Shown here: in pieces, positions 20,482 through 32,165 of the stretch
Numbering within the stretch: the first letter of the stretch is position 1
Layout: the number at the start of each line of letters is the position of its first letter
NCBI GenBank assembly: GCA_026210745.1
Contig: CP110632.1
Span: 3,843,001 to 3,907,000, forward strand
Source of the DNA: Exobasidium rhododendri
Lineage: Eukaryota > Basidiomycota > Exobasidiomycetes > Exobasidiales > Exobasidiaceae
DNA length: 64,000 nucleotides
Direction of reading: 5' to 3'
The notes under the pieces: model-generated
Database searches by the model: none
Told to the model about the DNA's origin: nothing
The model's input: the letters and a program-made list of their open reading frames with translations, nothing else
Position numbers and translations under genes: made by a program

Positions 20482-23126
20482 ATGCCAAACCTTGATTCTC
20501 TTCCAGGTGAAATCCTCCGAATCATAGCGCAACTGATCTACTTGGATCACTTGCCTCGATCTCTCTTCCGATGTATCGATCCTCATGGACTACCATCGAC
20601 GTACCCCGACGGAAAGTTGATCTCTTCTACTCAGCACCTTACACAGTCGACCCTACATGCGCTATGTCTTACGAACAGCCGGCTGTACTATGCTGCCAAG
20701 CCGCTGCTTTGGAGACGACTGCAGATCACCCTGCCATATTCCTTCTTGCTTCTGCTACGATCGTTAGGAGCAAGTAAACTAGCAGAAGCATACGAAGAGC
20801 AGCATCGAATCGAAGATGACGAAACGTTTGTGAAAGGTAAGATCAATGAACAGATGAGCGTGAATGCAATGATTGCAGCTGTAGGTCTCGCAAGAGCGAC
20901 GGGAAAGAATGTTTTTGTAGTCGAAAAGCTGGACTGGAAGAATCAGTCCTCCCAAGATAGGGCGATGGACCTTGTCTGGACAGGTGAGTCTTCATCGGAA
21001 GAGTGAGCGTTAGCTTTGAATGGATTTTGCTGCTCAACTCTCGTCAATTTTCGAATGAATGGTATATAGAGGATGTTCAGCCGAGCGGCTCGAGGTACCA
21101 TGTCACCTTCCGGCATGATGATCCGGACATGAGTGAGGTGCATCGCTTTCCCCGGGTCCTCGACTTTTCCACCTTTCGGACGCAAGGGATGCGACGCACA
21201 GTGGGCGAAGGGGAAACTCGCTTCGTGACACCGGCGAAGCTGCTGGCCCTTATCACTGCCACGAGTGAAGGTCTTATGGCATTTGGTGCCAGTAGCACGA
21301 TGGACAGTGCCCTCAGTCTCGAAGTCCTGGAAGCACTCCTCTTTCGGGATGGTGAAATGATTTCGGTCTCGCATCACAATCTGCGTGGTGTGTCCATGGA
21401 AAGGTCACAGGACAGAGAGAGGCGGACACGTAAGCGACTGGAGTCGTTAGACCTGTGCAATTGCACCAGTCGTTTCTTTGAAGCAGCGTTGGGAAGATTT
21501 GTGGAGAAGCATCTTCGCAAATTCAGTGGAAGGGCTACGTCGACAGTACACGAAGAAGAGGACGGCGAAGAAGAGGAAGGCCAGACAGAGGAAGACAGTC
21601 GAGGAAGGGCTAGATCGCGAGGCAGAGATACACAACGAGCTTCCAGTAGGCCAATGACCATGTCTCGATCCAAGTCCACTCATCGAAGCAACGAAGGAGA
21701 TGCACCTTCCCAGCATCCAGCCAGAGCTACGCTTTTCCCTTCCGTCTTGCGTCTCGGCTTGAACGGCATTTACTTCTCGGCAGAATTAATGACTCCCTTT
21801 GTCCTGGCTTTTCCCAAGCTTACCCATCTCGATCTCTCAGGCACAAAGACAGACGACGTACTATTGCGAGCGCTGGCATCATCGACCGACATGGAATTGG
21901 AAAGTTTGTCGCTGGCTAGATGCAGTCGAATCACTTCTCAAAGTATTACGGAGCTGCTCGTAGACTCACCGGTATGCGCGAATCTAATGGAACTCTCACT
22001 AGAGGGAAGCCTTCTGTACCCGACGCCTGTCAATAGACTCGACTTGGAACTAATCATCACCTCTGCTCCCTTTATGTTATCGGGTCAACTGCGATATCTT
22101 GATCTAGGAGGCTGCGGCTTGGATGACAACCTTCTGGCACTCTTTCCCAAACAGTCTTCTCTGATCGATTTGGGTCTCAGTGCCTCCCCCAGAATCTCGT
22201 TAGAGAGTATTGCACAGTTGTTGCTCAAAAGGGCGCCCAACGTTCAAGTGCTGGAGTTGGTGGAGAGCTGTGAAAGCCGAGGACCAATGAGTATTATCCA
22301 GCTGAATTCACAGCTTTTGCTTCCCTGCACGACAACACCACCAATGACCATCTCTGAACAACTGGCTGCAATGGGCTTCAGTCGATCGATGGGCGGCGCT
22401 GAGCCTCCCCCGTCTAACACGATCTCGAAAAGTGTCCAGGCCAAGACGAACCTAAGAGTTGTCGGGTTAAGTGTGCCTATCTTGAAGATCATTCAAGGAG
22501 CAATGGGGAACTGGAACGTAATTCTAGGCGCAGGGAGGAGAGGATGGCTCATTGACGTGAGCTCAGGAGTCGACCCGGAGGCTGTTGATGAAGATCTAGA
22601 AGGATCGGATGACGAAGAAGTCAACGCAGAATCATCCGTCTTTGCTTCCAATGTTCCAATGAAGAGAGGTCGACAGGGTCGACAGATTGTCAGTGGGACA
22701 TGGGAGCCAGAGACGCCTCCAAGAAGACTTTCCAGAAGTCCTTCAGGATCGTACAAGAAGGTGTCGAGTGGTACAGTGACGGCTAGACCTTCTCACTCTC
22801 GCTCTCGTTCTCGGCTGCTTTCACCAAGTCCCGGCCAACGTCAAGCGGCCAGCATCGGTAACGAGGCCAAGATTGAAGGCGATGCAGGCAAAGAAGCAGC
22901 AGACGAAGGGGAAGGAGAGGAGGCTGATCTGAAGCCGAGAACGGAAGTCATACGCAATCTCGCCAGGAGTCATCCACGTCGATTGGAATTGGAGAGACTT
23001 TCCAGAGCAAACGGACATGTAAGCGGCACGACTGGTTGGCATAGCAAGAAGATGGAGGTGCTCCTCGGGATGGGCATGTTGGGACGTGAGAGTGGTGGAT
23101 ATGCTTACACTGCGTATCAGGCGTGA
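20482..23126 (+). CDS. F-box / leucine-rich-repeat protein
   Basis: There are two exons, 20482-20983 and 21070-23126, giving 852 residues. An N-terminal F-box (LDSLPGEILRIIAQLIYLDH) is followed by a further helical block (LCLTNSRLYYAAKPLLWRR), as in fungal SCF substrate receptors. Leucine-rich repeats appear from the middle on: LTHLDLSGTKTDDVLLRAL, LESLSLARCSRITSQSITE, LRYLDLGGCGLDDNLL and IDLGLSASPRISLESIAQLL. An acidic then Ser/Arg-rich linker separates the halves (about 195-245), and a second Arg/Ser-rich stretch lies near 690-760. The predicted role is SCF ubiquitin-ligase adaptor; the substrate is unknown. The frame continues upstream of ATG 20482, but the F-box begins only five residues after this Met, so this start is preferred. 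Confidence 0.8.
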
Positions 23127-23460
23127 TACAAGGGAAGGCGAGGGCGCGGCGCACATCAGTGTCTGTATAATATAATCCTCCCCGGCAGAGGATGACGAGA
23201 ACGTCACACAGTACACTATTCTTGGGAGCTCTATTCTCAGGCCGATAGCATCAATCTGAGAGTGATATGAGAAGGACATCGAGACATGAGGAAGAGGGGG
23301 CGATAGTAATAAGAAATACGTACTGAAGGGATCTAGTGTTACATGCATCGTCTGCTCTTTCCACCCTGTGTGGACTCTGTATGGATCTGTGACACTCACA
23401 AGCGTTGGAGAAAAATCTTCCCCAAGCTCCGTCGGCATCTACTGGCAGAACGAATAGAGC
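23127..23460. other. Convergent intergenic spacer
   Basis: This 334-nt spacer lies between the stop codons of the F-box gene and the cytochrome P450 gene. It is expected to hold both polyadenylation regions. I see nothing else in it. Confidence 0.55.
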
Positions 23461-25293
23461 TCATACCTGCAATACCCTGGAGACTCGCAAAGGCATCTGC
23501 ATTCCCAGATCTTCTTGGCCGACGATTCGAGGACGAATCACAATGCCTTGCTTTGGCTCTACCACCCACCCTTCTATCGCTTCAAACTTGAGTAGCCGCA
23601 CCATCGAGCAGACTATAGCCTTGAATTCAGCAATTGCAAACTCACGACCAACACAGCCTCGAGGTCCAGATAAGAAGGAGAGGTGATGCTGTGGCATTCC
23701 GTTGGACTTGGCGGTGCTTGGAATCTTCTCCCATCGAGAGGGATCGAATTGATCGGCAGTGGGTCCCCAGACACTCTCAAGGCGGTTGATCACTTGGATA
23801 GGGATGATGACATCCAGCCCTTTGCTGATGACGAGACTGTCAAATGTCCCTTTACCATCTTTGGTCTTGTATGGTTGCGAGAGGGGAATGACATCATCTT
23901 TACTCGCCGTCCGGATCGTACTGGTGACGGGACTTCGAAAGCGTAGGATCTCTTTGGTCACCATGTCCAGGTAAGGCATTGCCATCAGAGAATCATAGTC
24001 GAGTTCGTCTCTGCCGGCAAAGGTCTCCTCGACCTCTTCTCGAAGCCTATTTTGGATGTGGACCTTGTCTGGTGCACTGATCACGTTCAACAACCAAGTA
24101 GTCAAAGTAGAGGTAGTCTCGTGTCCAGCGAGAAGCAGTGTCGTCATTTGACCAAGGAGCTCGGCGTCGTCTAGCTTCTCGCTCTTCTTTACGTCTTTGG
24201 CCATGTTTGCCTTCATCATGAGGTACAGCAGATCCTTCGACTTTGCACCATTCTCGAAGAAGCTCTTCTCATTCACCTGCGTCGAGACGGCACCTTGTAG
24301 GTTGATTTCTTCCTGTATTTCCACTCTCTTTCTTGTAATAATTCTTTTGCTGGCACGTTGTAGCACTTCATGCGTGTTGAGGATGACTTCTCTACGCTTT
24401 GTCGGTAGGAAGCGTATCCAGCCTAGACCAGGTATGCTTTGCAAGACAAATTGCAGAAAGATCAAAGGTGTGAAAGAGACTGTTGTCCTCATCATGTTGC
24501 CGAAAGCAGTAGAGATCTCATCGCCATCTTTACTGATCACCGCTTGGAATTGGTGGTCGAAGCCGGCGTCTCCGATGATGTCCAATGTCACTTTCGACAG
24601 CCAGTAGGATATGTCAAAGACTGGCTTCCCCTTTTCGCTCTTTGCGGAGCTGAGAGCGCTCTGGCCTGCGATTACGGCCTCATCGGACGGACCTTCCGTC
24701 GAGTCGACCAGCTTTGCGAGCACCTCCGCAAAGTCGTTCGAGTGACGAAAGAACGTCGGGGTCAAGTTCCGAATCGCTGAGACTGAGAATGCCGGTTGCA
24801 GAATCTTCTTTTGTCGTTTGTGAACGTCACCTTCAGCAACCAGCAAGCCGTTACCTAGCAGCTCTTCCAGGAATTTCCTGGATCCTTCTGGCTTAGGGTA
24901 CTCGTACGACTGACCCTGACCTAGGACGTAATTCATCGCCCGAGAATCCGCCATCATCAAGCGAGGACTGTACAAGGCACCTCTGTACACGTACACATTA
25001 GATTGAAGGTCTTTTATCCACTGTATATGCGCTTCTGCTGGTTGTGCTTCTCGAATAGCGCCGAGATCGCCATAGAGTGGTGCAAGCCAAGAAGAAGACT
25101 TGGGACGAGGCAGATGATCATAAATATCGTTGTGAAACACTCTGGCGGATAGGACTCGGTAGAAAGCTTTACTGATCAGGTAGCTGGCGAATAGAAGAGC
25201 GGCGGCAATAGGTGCAGCACCTAGTAAGAGAGGTATCAGCAGGTACGCTGGCAGTCGCACGATGTAGTGAGACAGCTGATACAGGCGATCCAT
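23461..25293 (-). CDS. Cytochrome P450 monooxygenase
   Basis: This single-exon frame has 610 residues from ATG 25293; the frame runs upstream only to a TTG. An N-terminal membrane anchor (AYLLIPLLLGAAPIAAALLF) indicates ER location. The I-helix oxygen-activation motif is AGHETTS. The K-helix ExxR is EILRFRSP, the PERF region is FDPSRW, and the heme-binding loop FLSGPRGCVGREFA has Cys547 as the axial ligand. All key residues are present, so the enzyme should be active. The protein is long for a P450 because of a loop near 205-225 and a linker around 350-375. It may be a fatty-acid or alkane-type hydroxylase, but substrate and CYP family cannot be assigned. The adjacent same-strand gene is an alcohol dehydrogenase. 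Confidence 0.92.
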   Translation of the reverse strand: MDRLYQLSHYIVRLPAYLLIPLLLGAAPIAAALLFASYLISKAFYRVLSARVFHNDIYDHLPRPKSSSWLAPLYGDLGAIREAQPAEAHIQWIKDLQSNVYVYRGALYSPRLMMADSRAMNYVLGQGQSYEYPKPEGSRKFLEELLGNGLLVAEGDVHKRQKKILQPAFSVSAIRNLTPTFFRHSNDFAEVLAKLVDSTEGPSDEAVIAGQSALSSAKSEKGKPVFDISYWLSKVTLDIIGDAGFDHQFQAVISKDGDEISTAFGNMMRTTVSFTPLIFLQFVLQSIPGLGWIRFLPTKRREVILNTHEVLQRASKRIITRKRVEIQEEINLQGAVSTQVNEKSFFENGAKSKDLLYLMMKANMAKDVKKSEKLDDAELLGQMTTLLLAGHETTSTLTTWLLNVISAPDKVHIQNRLREEVEETFAGRDELDYDSLMAMPYLDMVTKEILRFRSPVTSTIRTASKDDVIPLSQPYKTKDGKGTFDSLVISKGLDVIIPIQVINRLESVWGPTADQFDPSRWEKIPSTAKSNGMPQHHLSFLSGPRGCVGREFAIAEFKAIVCSMVRLLKFEAIEGWVVEPKQGIVIRPRIVGQEDLGMQMPLRVSRVLQV

Positions 25294-25708
25294 GCTTTCT
25301 CGGTGTGATATCCTGGGTGATGCGGTTGATCTTGTTGAGGTAAAAGGGGGGTGGAAGCAGGGTAATGGTGGGAACGACAAGACCCTGGGGCAGCGAATCG
25401 TGCAGGTGGGATTTCGATTCCTGCACTTATCTTATACAAGGTTAGTCACCAAAGATCAATTTGAAAGCTTTTCGAAGTCCGCGGCAATTCTCAAAGCCGA
25501 GTTTCCGCTCAGCCTTGACGCGCTCAGCTTTCGCTCAGTCTAGCGTCGGCCCCCTGTGGACGCGCTTCCTCATGCATATCTTAAATACGCTAGTCACTTT
25601 GTACCGCCGGCAAGACTGTAAACCATCTTATTCTGACGCTCACAGCTGAATCTGGCGATTTTTCATTTCTACAGCATGACTTGATGAAGTACACAGGGAA
25701 GAGATAGA
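25294..25708. promoter_or_regulatory. Intergenic, P450 promoter side
   Basis: This 415-nt region lies between the ADH stop and the P450 start, both on the minus strand. It holds the P450 upstream region. No RNA gene or repeat is seen. Confidence 0.5.
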
Positions 25709-27184
25709 TCACTTATCCAGGTCGAGCACCACCCTTCCGGCTATCTTACCGTGATGCATGTCGTCGTACACCTGTGGTAAATCACTCAAACCGACAGTCT
25801 TGTAGATGACTTTCACCTTACCTCGAGCGGCAATATCAAGGCATTCCACTGCATCTTGACGGTTGCCTACATAAGATCCGACGATGTGCAATGCTTTGAA
25901 GACGGTCCAGAAGACGTTGGCTTTGATGTCGGTGGACGGTGGGAGACCGACGGCGACTAGTGTTCCTCGAGGTCGAAGGTAGTCGAGAGCTTGTTCGTAA
26001 GCGCTGGCGTTCGAAGCAGCAACAATGGCGGCATACGGTCCCATACCATCTGAGGTGACGTCCTTTACAGCCTGAACGAGGTCCGGAACCTTCTTGAAGT
26101 CGATGAATTCTTCGCAACCCAATGATCGGGACAGAGCTTCCTTTTCGGCTCCTGTGTCGATTCCGATTACCTTTGCCCCTACATAGTTGGCATATTGGAC
26201 AGCCAAGTGACCGAGACCACCTCCAGAGCCGACAATGACGAGTGTCTCACCGGGTGTGATGCGGGCTTCCTTGATCGCTGCACAAGAGCAATGATGAGGG
26301 GAACAAAGTTTAGCAGACCCTTTCGACTTAGTGCAAAGATCTTGAAGAACCGTCTAGACTCACCTCTGTATACAGTCACACCGGCGCAGAGCAGAGGACT
26401 GGCGGTCTCCAGATCAAGACCATCAGGGATCTTGGTCAAGTGTCGAGCACTGGCAACAGCGTACTGCTGAAAAGATCCATCAACGGTGTATCCGGAGCAT
26501 TGCGCTTTTGCACAGGTAGGTTCATGGCCCCGTCGACATTGGTCGCACTGAAGGCATGAGTCGGCTAGCCATTTGATTCCTACTCGATCGCCTATCTTGA
26601 GATATTCGTCTGATCCTTGTCCAAGAGCGACGACAATTCCAGCACCTTCGTGACCACCGATCAATGGCAACTTGTTCGGTACTGGCCAATCTCCAAGCAC
26701 TGCATGCAAATCGGTATGGCACACACCTCTGTTTGGGGGGAGTATACTGTTCTGTTAACGTCTCTTCGATCGCTTTCCAGCATGAGGACGGAAATGCGAC
26801 GGTGAGGGATGATGGAGGAGAAGAATGAGCGTCGAGACGGAGTCGAGGTCGAAACTAGAAATTCTAAAATTATTTATGAAGACGCGCTAACACAAATAAC
26901 GCTAAAATACCTAGATTTCATTCACTCCCGCACGCGCATCTTAAATGCCCACACCTTCTCCCGCCCCTGTCCCATCTCTGCGACTGCATCTGCAAGCATT
27001 AATTGCTCGGAACTCACGAGAATAAAACATGCACAAGGGCTTCGCCCTTTTGCAGGTCTTTACGGACTGCTTGCTTCTCAATCGTGACGGGACCGCCCTT
27101 CTTGCTGAAGGTAGCCACCATCTGCTGGTCCGGGATTTTCAGATTCTTCTCCCGTGAATCGATCTTGGCAACGGCGGCAGGCAT
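25709..27184 (-). CDS. Zinc-dependent alcohol dehydrogenase
   Basis: Three exons, 27018-27184, 26364-26728 and 25709-26277, give 366 residues. It reversibly oxidises alcohols with NAD and is probably cytosolic (no clear presequence). The first junction restores [10 protein letters not shown] with the catalytic-zinc Cys, and GGHEGAG carries the zinc His. [15 protein letters not shown] supplies the four structural-zinc cysteines. [15 protein letters not shown] is the Rossmann nucleotide site, followed by the acidic residue in GIDTGAEK that favours NAD. This is the yeast ADH1-like tetrameric class. The first intron is 289 nt, the longest in the window. A TTATAA box at 27295-27300 lies about 111 bp upstream of the ATG. 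Confidence 0.93.
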
Positions 27185-27991
27185 TGTGGCTAGGTATCTA
27201 ATATGTTAGGCGAGATGTGGAAGTATACTGAGGAGCTATCGATTTAGTACCAATAAAGGAAAGAATCTGTCGACGGGTAGCATTCGCGCTCTTCTTATAA
27301 GGTTGTCGAATCGGGGATATGACTTGCCCCACTCTTCTCGGATCTTCTCAAAGGGGACCCACCCACTCACTCATACTTCCTCGAATGTCTCGCAGAGGGC
27401 AATACTCGGTCATGCGGCTTTCCTCGCTTGCCAAGGTTCTTCTTCACAAAAGCATGACCTTGACTATGTCGCTTATCCGTCCCCGCACGTATGTACATCT
27501 CCCTACCTACAATACTAAGCCTGGGCAGGATAAGGTGTAATGACATGAGATGGCCGTGCGATACGGGAAGGTTAAAGTCTGTCCTTATTTTTCGACGTGG
27601 ATGCAAGTGACCACATGACGATGCCGTATCAAATGTCCCCGTTACCCGCTATAATCGGAAACCAAAGCAATTTTGGCCTGTAAAGGAAGGGCTCGAAGGG
27701 AGCAAGTTGAATTAGTGTCGTGTGACCTCTCAGGGCGCGACGCCAGTGTACTCATTAAAGGCGAGCGGCGGGGTACCTGTACCACAAAACCTTAACTTGT
27801 TCGGACAAACAATACAATTTTCTGAGGCAAGGGGACACACGGATGGAACCAGGCAGAGAAAAAATTGATTACGTAATACATCTGTCACGTGTCAAGTACT
27901 TTTCGGCTTCTGCGTCTTTTCTCACCTTCTCCAACCTCGTTGATGATGTCGTCGTAAGTCAGGGAAATTGGATCGCCCATTACAACGCATC
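27185..27991. promoter_or_regulatory. Shared divergent promoter, ADH / mL46
   Basis: This 807-nt region separates divergent starts. It contains a TATA-like TTATAA at 27295-27300 facing ADH and a CACGTG palindrome at 27886-27891 about 100 bp upstream of the mL46 start. No coding frame here is convincing. Confidence 0.55.
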
Positions 27992-28798
27992 ATGCTGATC
28001 AGGCCTCTCGTGCGAGCGGCCTCGACCAGCGCCAGTTCGAGTGCAGCGAGCTCATCCACTACGCTGGCCGCCTACCTCCTACTCTCCAGACCGCCTACGA
28101 TTCTACGCTCGCCCACGTCGTTCGAAACAGCTTACCACGCATACAACAGTAAATTACAAGAAGCCTTGTCTCAGCCATTTCCAAGGGAAGTTTACTTTAA
28201 AAAAGGCAGTGCAGCTGAGAACAAGTTCAACAAAGAGGAGGAAGAAAGGAGAAAAGTATTGTTTGGTGACCAAAAGGAACAGCTAGATAGTGAAAAGAAA
28301 TCTTCCACCACCAAAGAAAAGGAAACTTCGGTAGCGGCAGAAGTCAGTGAAATAGAGGGACAAGATCTGTATCGTACACTGCCCAGAAGGACGAAAGCAG
28401 ATGAAGAGAACCGAACGGACAGTCTCGATCGAAGCTTGGATAGGAATTTGTTCATGGTAGTGAGAGGAGGCGAAATGGGCACAGAGTGGACGTTACCTTT
28501 CACGAAGATAGAAAAGGGAGGGAATACAGTGCTTCACAAAACAGCGCCTCAGATGATTCACTCACTCTTCGGGAAAGAGATCGACATTTGGATAGTGAGC
28601 AACATGCCGATAGGATTGCTGTCGGGTGGTGCTGGTAGCAATCAAAAAGGGTACGTCATGAGCGGACATATACTTGCTGGTCAACCCGACGCATCATTGT
28701 CAAAGGGAGTCGAATATGCTTGGTTGACTAAAGAAGAAATCAAAGATCGAGTCGCCCAAGAGCACTGGACGGGCATCCAAGACCTACTGAGCACGTAA
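27992..28798 (+). CDS. MRPL17: Mitochondrial large-subunit ribosomal protein mL46
   Basis: From ATG 27992 the protein has 268 residues. The first 30 are Arg/Ser/Ala-rich, as in a mitochondrial presequence. LLLSRPPTILRSPTSFETAY and REVYFKKGSAAENKFN are the diagnostic opening of the L46 family. The C-terminal half has the degenerate Nudix-like fold (GTEWTLPFTKIEKGGN, IDIWIVSNMPIGLL, YAWLTKEEIKDRV). A Lys/Glu-rich insertion lies at about 85-130. An alternative start at ATG 27943 would use a 49-nt GTAAGT..CAG intron (27954-28002) that also keeps frame and would yield MMSSPLVRAAS. Confidence 0.88.
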   Translation: MLIRPLVRAASTSASSSAASSSTTLAAYLLLSRPPTILRSPTSFETAYHAYNSKLQEALSQPFPREVYFKKGSAAENKFNKEEEERRKVLFGDQKEQLDSEKKSSTTKEKETSVAAEVSEIEGQDLYRTLPRRTKADEENRTDSLDRSLDRNLFMVVRGGEMGTEWTLPFTKIEKGGNTVLHKTAPQMIHSLFGKEIDIWIVSNMPIGLLSGGAGSNQKGYVMSGHILAGQPDASLSKGVEYAWLTKEEIKDRVAQEHWTGIQDLLST

Positions 28799-28921
28799 GA
28801 GGCAAGTCACTCGCCAAAAAATCCACTTCTCCACGAATGTCCCATCATTGTGTATTATTATTACTGTCAAAGCAAAAATTTCATCTCTGATCCTCTACTC
28901 TTACTTTACTAATACAATCGA

Positions 28922-31900
28922 TCAGTACCCGCCTCCCACCACGGTGTCGGCGACCGCACTCAAGACGAGCATGAACACTTGCAGCAGGTTTGACATGGCA
29001 AAGTGAGTGATGCTTTGGCCAATTTCGAGCCAGCTTCCCGATGTACGAATCGACACAAGAAAGCTGATTGCCAAGACATCCGTACCGATACAAGCGAGCA
29101 GTACCAACGAATAGGCGTCTTTAAGACCCAGCCCTCCGACGCTGTCTTGACCGAACAATGGCGGTCCGGCAATCTCCGATCCAGTCTTTCGAGCGATTGC
29201 TCTGCTCGCTCTGGCATGAGGAGGCGTCAGGCAAATCAGCTGAAAAGTAGACGCCAAGATGACAAAAGGCGTCAAGATCTTTAGAAGAAGCAGTGCTGCC
29301 ATGAGAAATGGACTGAAAATTGGCACCAGCCGATAGACGGGAGAAAGGTAGAAGGAGGAAATCGAGGCGATATTGCCCGTTCCAAAAAAGCCAACATGCA
29401 AGAAGAACAAAAAGGCGATTGCAACACGCACGTCTTCCTTTTCCAGTGCCCTGCCGATAGCCACTTGGTGATGCTCTGCACCTGTTTTGCGTTCTTCACT
29501 GCGTCGCATCGTTTCAGCGTATCTTCGTTCCTCGTACAATGACCCCTCTAGCTTGCCCCACAACAAAAGGGTGAGGGAGTAACACCCGAAGAAGAGCGTC
29601 TCATCGCGTATCGAAAGAAGCACAAAGACGGGAGCAAAGGCGAATATGACCAAGACCAACCGATGCGACGCTGGTGGGCGAGAAGCGAGAGAGCCTTGCG
29701 TGAGCGTCTGCTGAAAGCCGTACAAAAACGGTATGACGAGGCAGACAAGCAGAATCAACCATGCCAGCACTTGATTCAGCGTGGGCAGTCCCTTCTTCTG
29801 CTGGAGACTGAACGACGAACTCGCAGTGACGATTGTGGATAGTACCAGTATAAAGAGCTGGAACTTGAGGACAAGTAGAGTCCGAATCAGATGCGAATCT
29901 GGCGCCGTACTTTCGTCATCCGCTGTCGACTGAAGGAAGTACCTGGGGTAGGTGACTATGACGATCCCCACCATAAAAAAGAGGAGTCCAGAACAGGCCA
30001 AGAAAGTAATACTCTCCTTCTTGTCCACCCCAAAGATGGTAAAGGTCCCACAAACTCCACAAACCAGTGTCCAGGCGAGAGTGAGCACATCGTGCCGACT
30101 CTTGAAATTGGAAGACAGTCCGACAGCCGGCCAAATAAAGCCGAAGATGATGAAACCAACAGTCCAAGCTAGACGTTCTAGGTACCCATACACCATGACT
30201 TCGAGCGCAATCAAACTGAGCACGACCCGCAAAGCGACGGAAGAAACGAGCTGCAGGTTTGGCCGTATCGCTCGACTGTCAATCGCACCTCGCCAAGCCA
30301 ACACGAACACCTCCCGATTGTCGATGATTTGACTCCAGTAAAAGGCAGCAAAGGAGGTATATAGATAGTAGGTGAACGGTGACCGCTCTGCTGCAAACTT
30401 GGCGCAGAAGATCGCCAGAAGACCGCTCGACAGGAGTAGTCCGGTAGTGAAGACACTTTTCTTCCGATCGACTTTTCGCACTTCATCCCTTGACAGGACG
30501 TACTGCCGTAGAAGAAATGCAAATCCATTCAAGATGGAGCCCAGGTACCCTGTCAAGACTATTCCCACCAAAAGAAGCCAGTCGTACGTCTGCAAGTATT
30601 GAGCGCCTTTCAGAGACAGATCGATCAGTTGCGCACACGATAGCAGGGCAGCATCGAACTGTCCAGCCTCGATCTGCTGTCCTATCAGCTTGACTCGTTC
30701 TGTACCTGGAAGATCATCACCTTCCGACGGTAACAGACGGAATGGCACATACCGGATCGCTCGCCTTCTCCTTTGCTCATGCTTTGTCCTGTACATTTCC
30801 AGTATTCCGAGAGTGTTCGCTAGGCTAGACCTTGTTGCTTGACTCTTGGAGATGTCCAAGTAGTTTAAGGGCAAGATTCCTTCCGAGTTTGCTGGCATGT
30901 TGATACCTAGTAGACCTGCCATCAGGGGCGTCACATCGGCTTGATCGACGTCTTCTCGCCAAACATCATCTAATTCGCCCCACCCTGCATAGTAGCTATC
31001 TCGCTTCCTTTCTCCATCTCTCCATCCCTGACCCGAGTTCCTCGCTCTCGGACGTCTAATTCCAGCGCCCCAAGCGACGAGTGGTGTCCTTGTATTATCA
31101 GGTTCGCCGTCCCCATGATTTCCTTTCTTGCTCATCCCGTGATCAGCGCTAAAGACAAATGCTGTCTCGTTGGCTGCCTCTCCATAGAAATCAGAAAGCA
31201 TCTTTTCTACTTCTTCGACGATAGCATCGACTATCATCAAGTTTCCAACGTACTCTGGCGAATTTGGCCCATAAGTGTGACCTGTCGTATCGAGTCCCAA
31301 GAGGTGTAAGAACAGGACCGCACCTGGCTCTCTGAGCTGCTCATTGACAATTGCGTTCGTCTCTGCTGACTTCAGGAGGCTTCTCAGGCGATCAAGAACC
31401 CATAGGTCTAGGTTGGATGCATCTGCTGTAAAGTCTTCCTCCTCTTCTCCATAGCTTCCTGTGTCGACTTTGCCGGGAGTAGCACCTTTCGCAAACATTG
31501 GCAAGATGTCAGGAGAGCCAAACGAAAAGGTGTGTGACGACTGATTGAAAAGCGAGTCAAAAGGTATAGGATTCTGTTTCCAGCCTGTCCGAAGAGCCAC
31601 TGTCAGTACTTGCAACGTCTTCTTATTGTACTGGAGGAGGTCGCTCACCTTTGGTCACTGCACTGATGTCTTCATACATTCCGGCTATGAGGGCTACATG
31701 ACCAGGCCTGCTCTCAGTCGGGACTCTGGTATGACTGACACCCCAAGCTCCCCTTTCTAAAGCCACTTTTCTGATGTAAGGTGCCGCTTGAAAGTCAAGA
31801 AAGGTGAAGTTGGTGTCACTTCCTTTCACATCCCATTCTTTCTTTCCATTGAACGCTATTTCTTGCCGCAAGGCTCCACGTTGTGCTATGTCTTCGTGAG

Positions 31901-32165
31901 CCCAAGCAGGAAGAAAGGCAGCATCGTGAGCCTTGAAGAGCGTATCGGCTCGCAGACCATCGCCAACGATCAGCACTAGTCTTTTGGCTGCTGCCGCTTC
32001 GACATACACTGCGCCCCCCTCCACGTCCTCCAGTGCTGTCCTTGACGAAAAGCGTCGAGCGGGATGGACGACTGGTGACGTAAAGTAGATGTCAAAGATG
32101 GAGTACGTATACAGCAGATGGAATACGAGCGACAGAATAAGGAAATTTGTCGTTCCGTTCCACAT
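28922..32165 (-). CDS. MCD4: GPI ethanolamine-phosphate transferase 1 (PIG-N)
   Basis: Mcd4 adds phosphoethanolamine to the first mannose of GPI anchors in the ER. There are two exons, 31649-32165 and 28922-31584, with a 64-nt intron, giving 1059 residues. An N-terminal signal anchor (TTNFLILSLVFHLLYTYSIF) leads into IFDIYFTSPVVHP. The lumenal alkaline-phosphatase-like domain has VGDGLRADTLF, SRPGHVALIAGMYED, SPDILPMF, LLGLDTTGHTYGPNSPEY and SADHGMSKKGNHGD, the metal-binding set of this family. About a dozen membrane helices fill the C-terminal half. The protein is about 130 residues longer than yeast Mcd4, mostly in loops. ATG 32165 is used; the frame upstream of it reaches only a TTG. Confidence 0.94.

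Noticed and set aside
25400-25430. Sequence resembling a tRNA B box (TTTCGATTCC)
   Set aside because: No A box, acceptor stem or anticodon arm can be built around it.
26729-27017. Possible separate small gene in the 289-nt ADH intron
   Set aside because: Splicing it out restores the catalytic [10 protein letters not shown] block of ADH exactly, and the frames inside lack any recognisable feature.
23461-27184. Secondary-metabolite cluster around the P450
   Set aside because: No polyketide synthase, NRPS, terpene synthase, transporter or dedicated regulator lies nearby.
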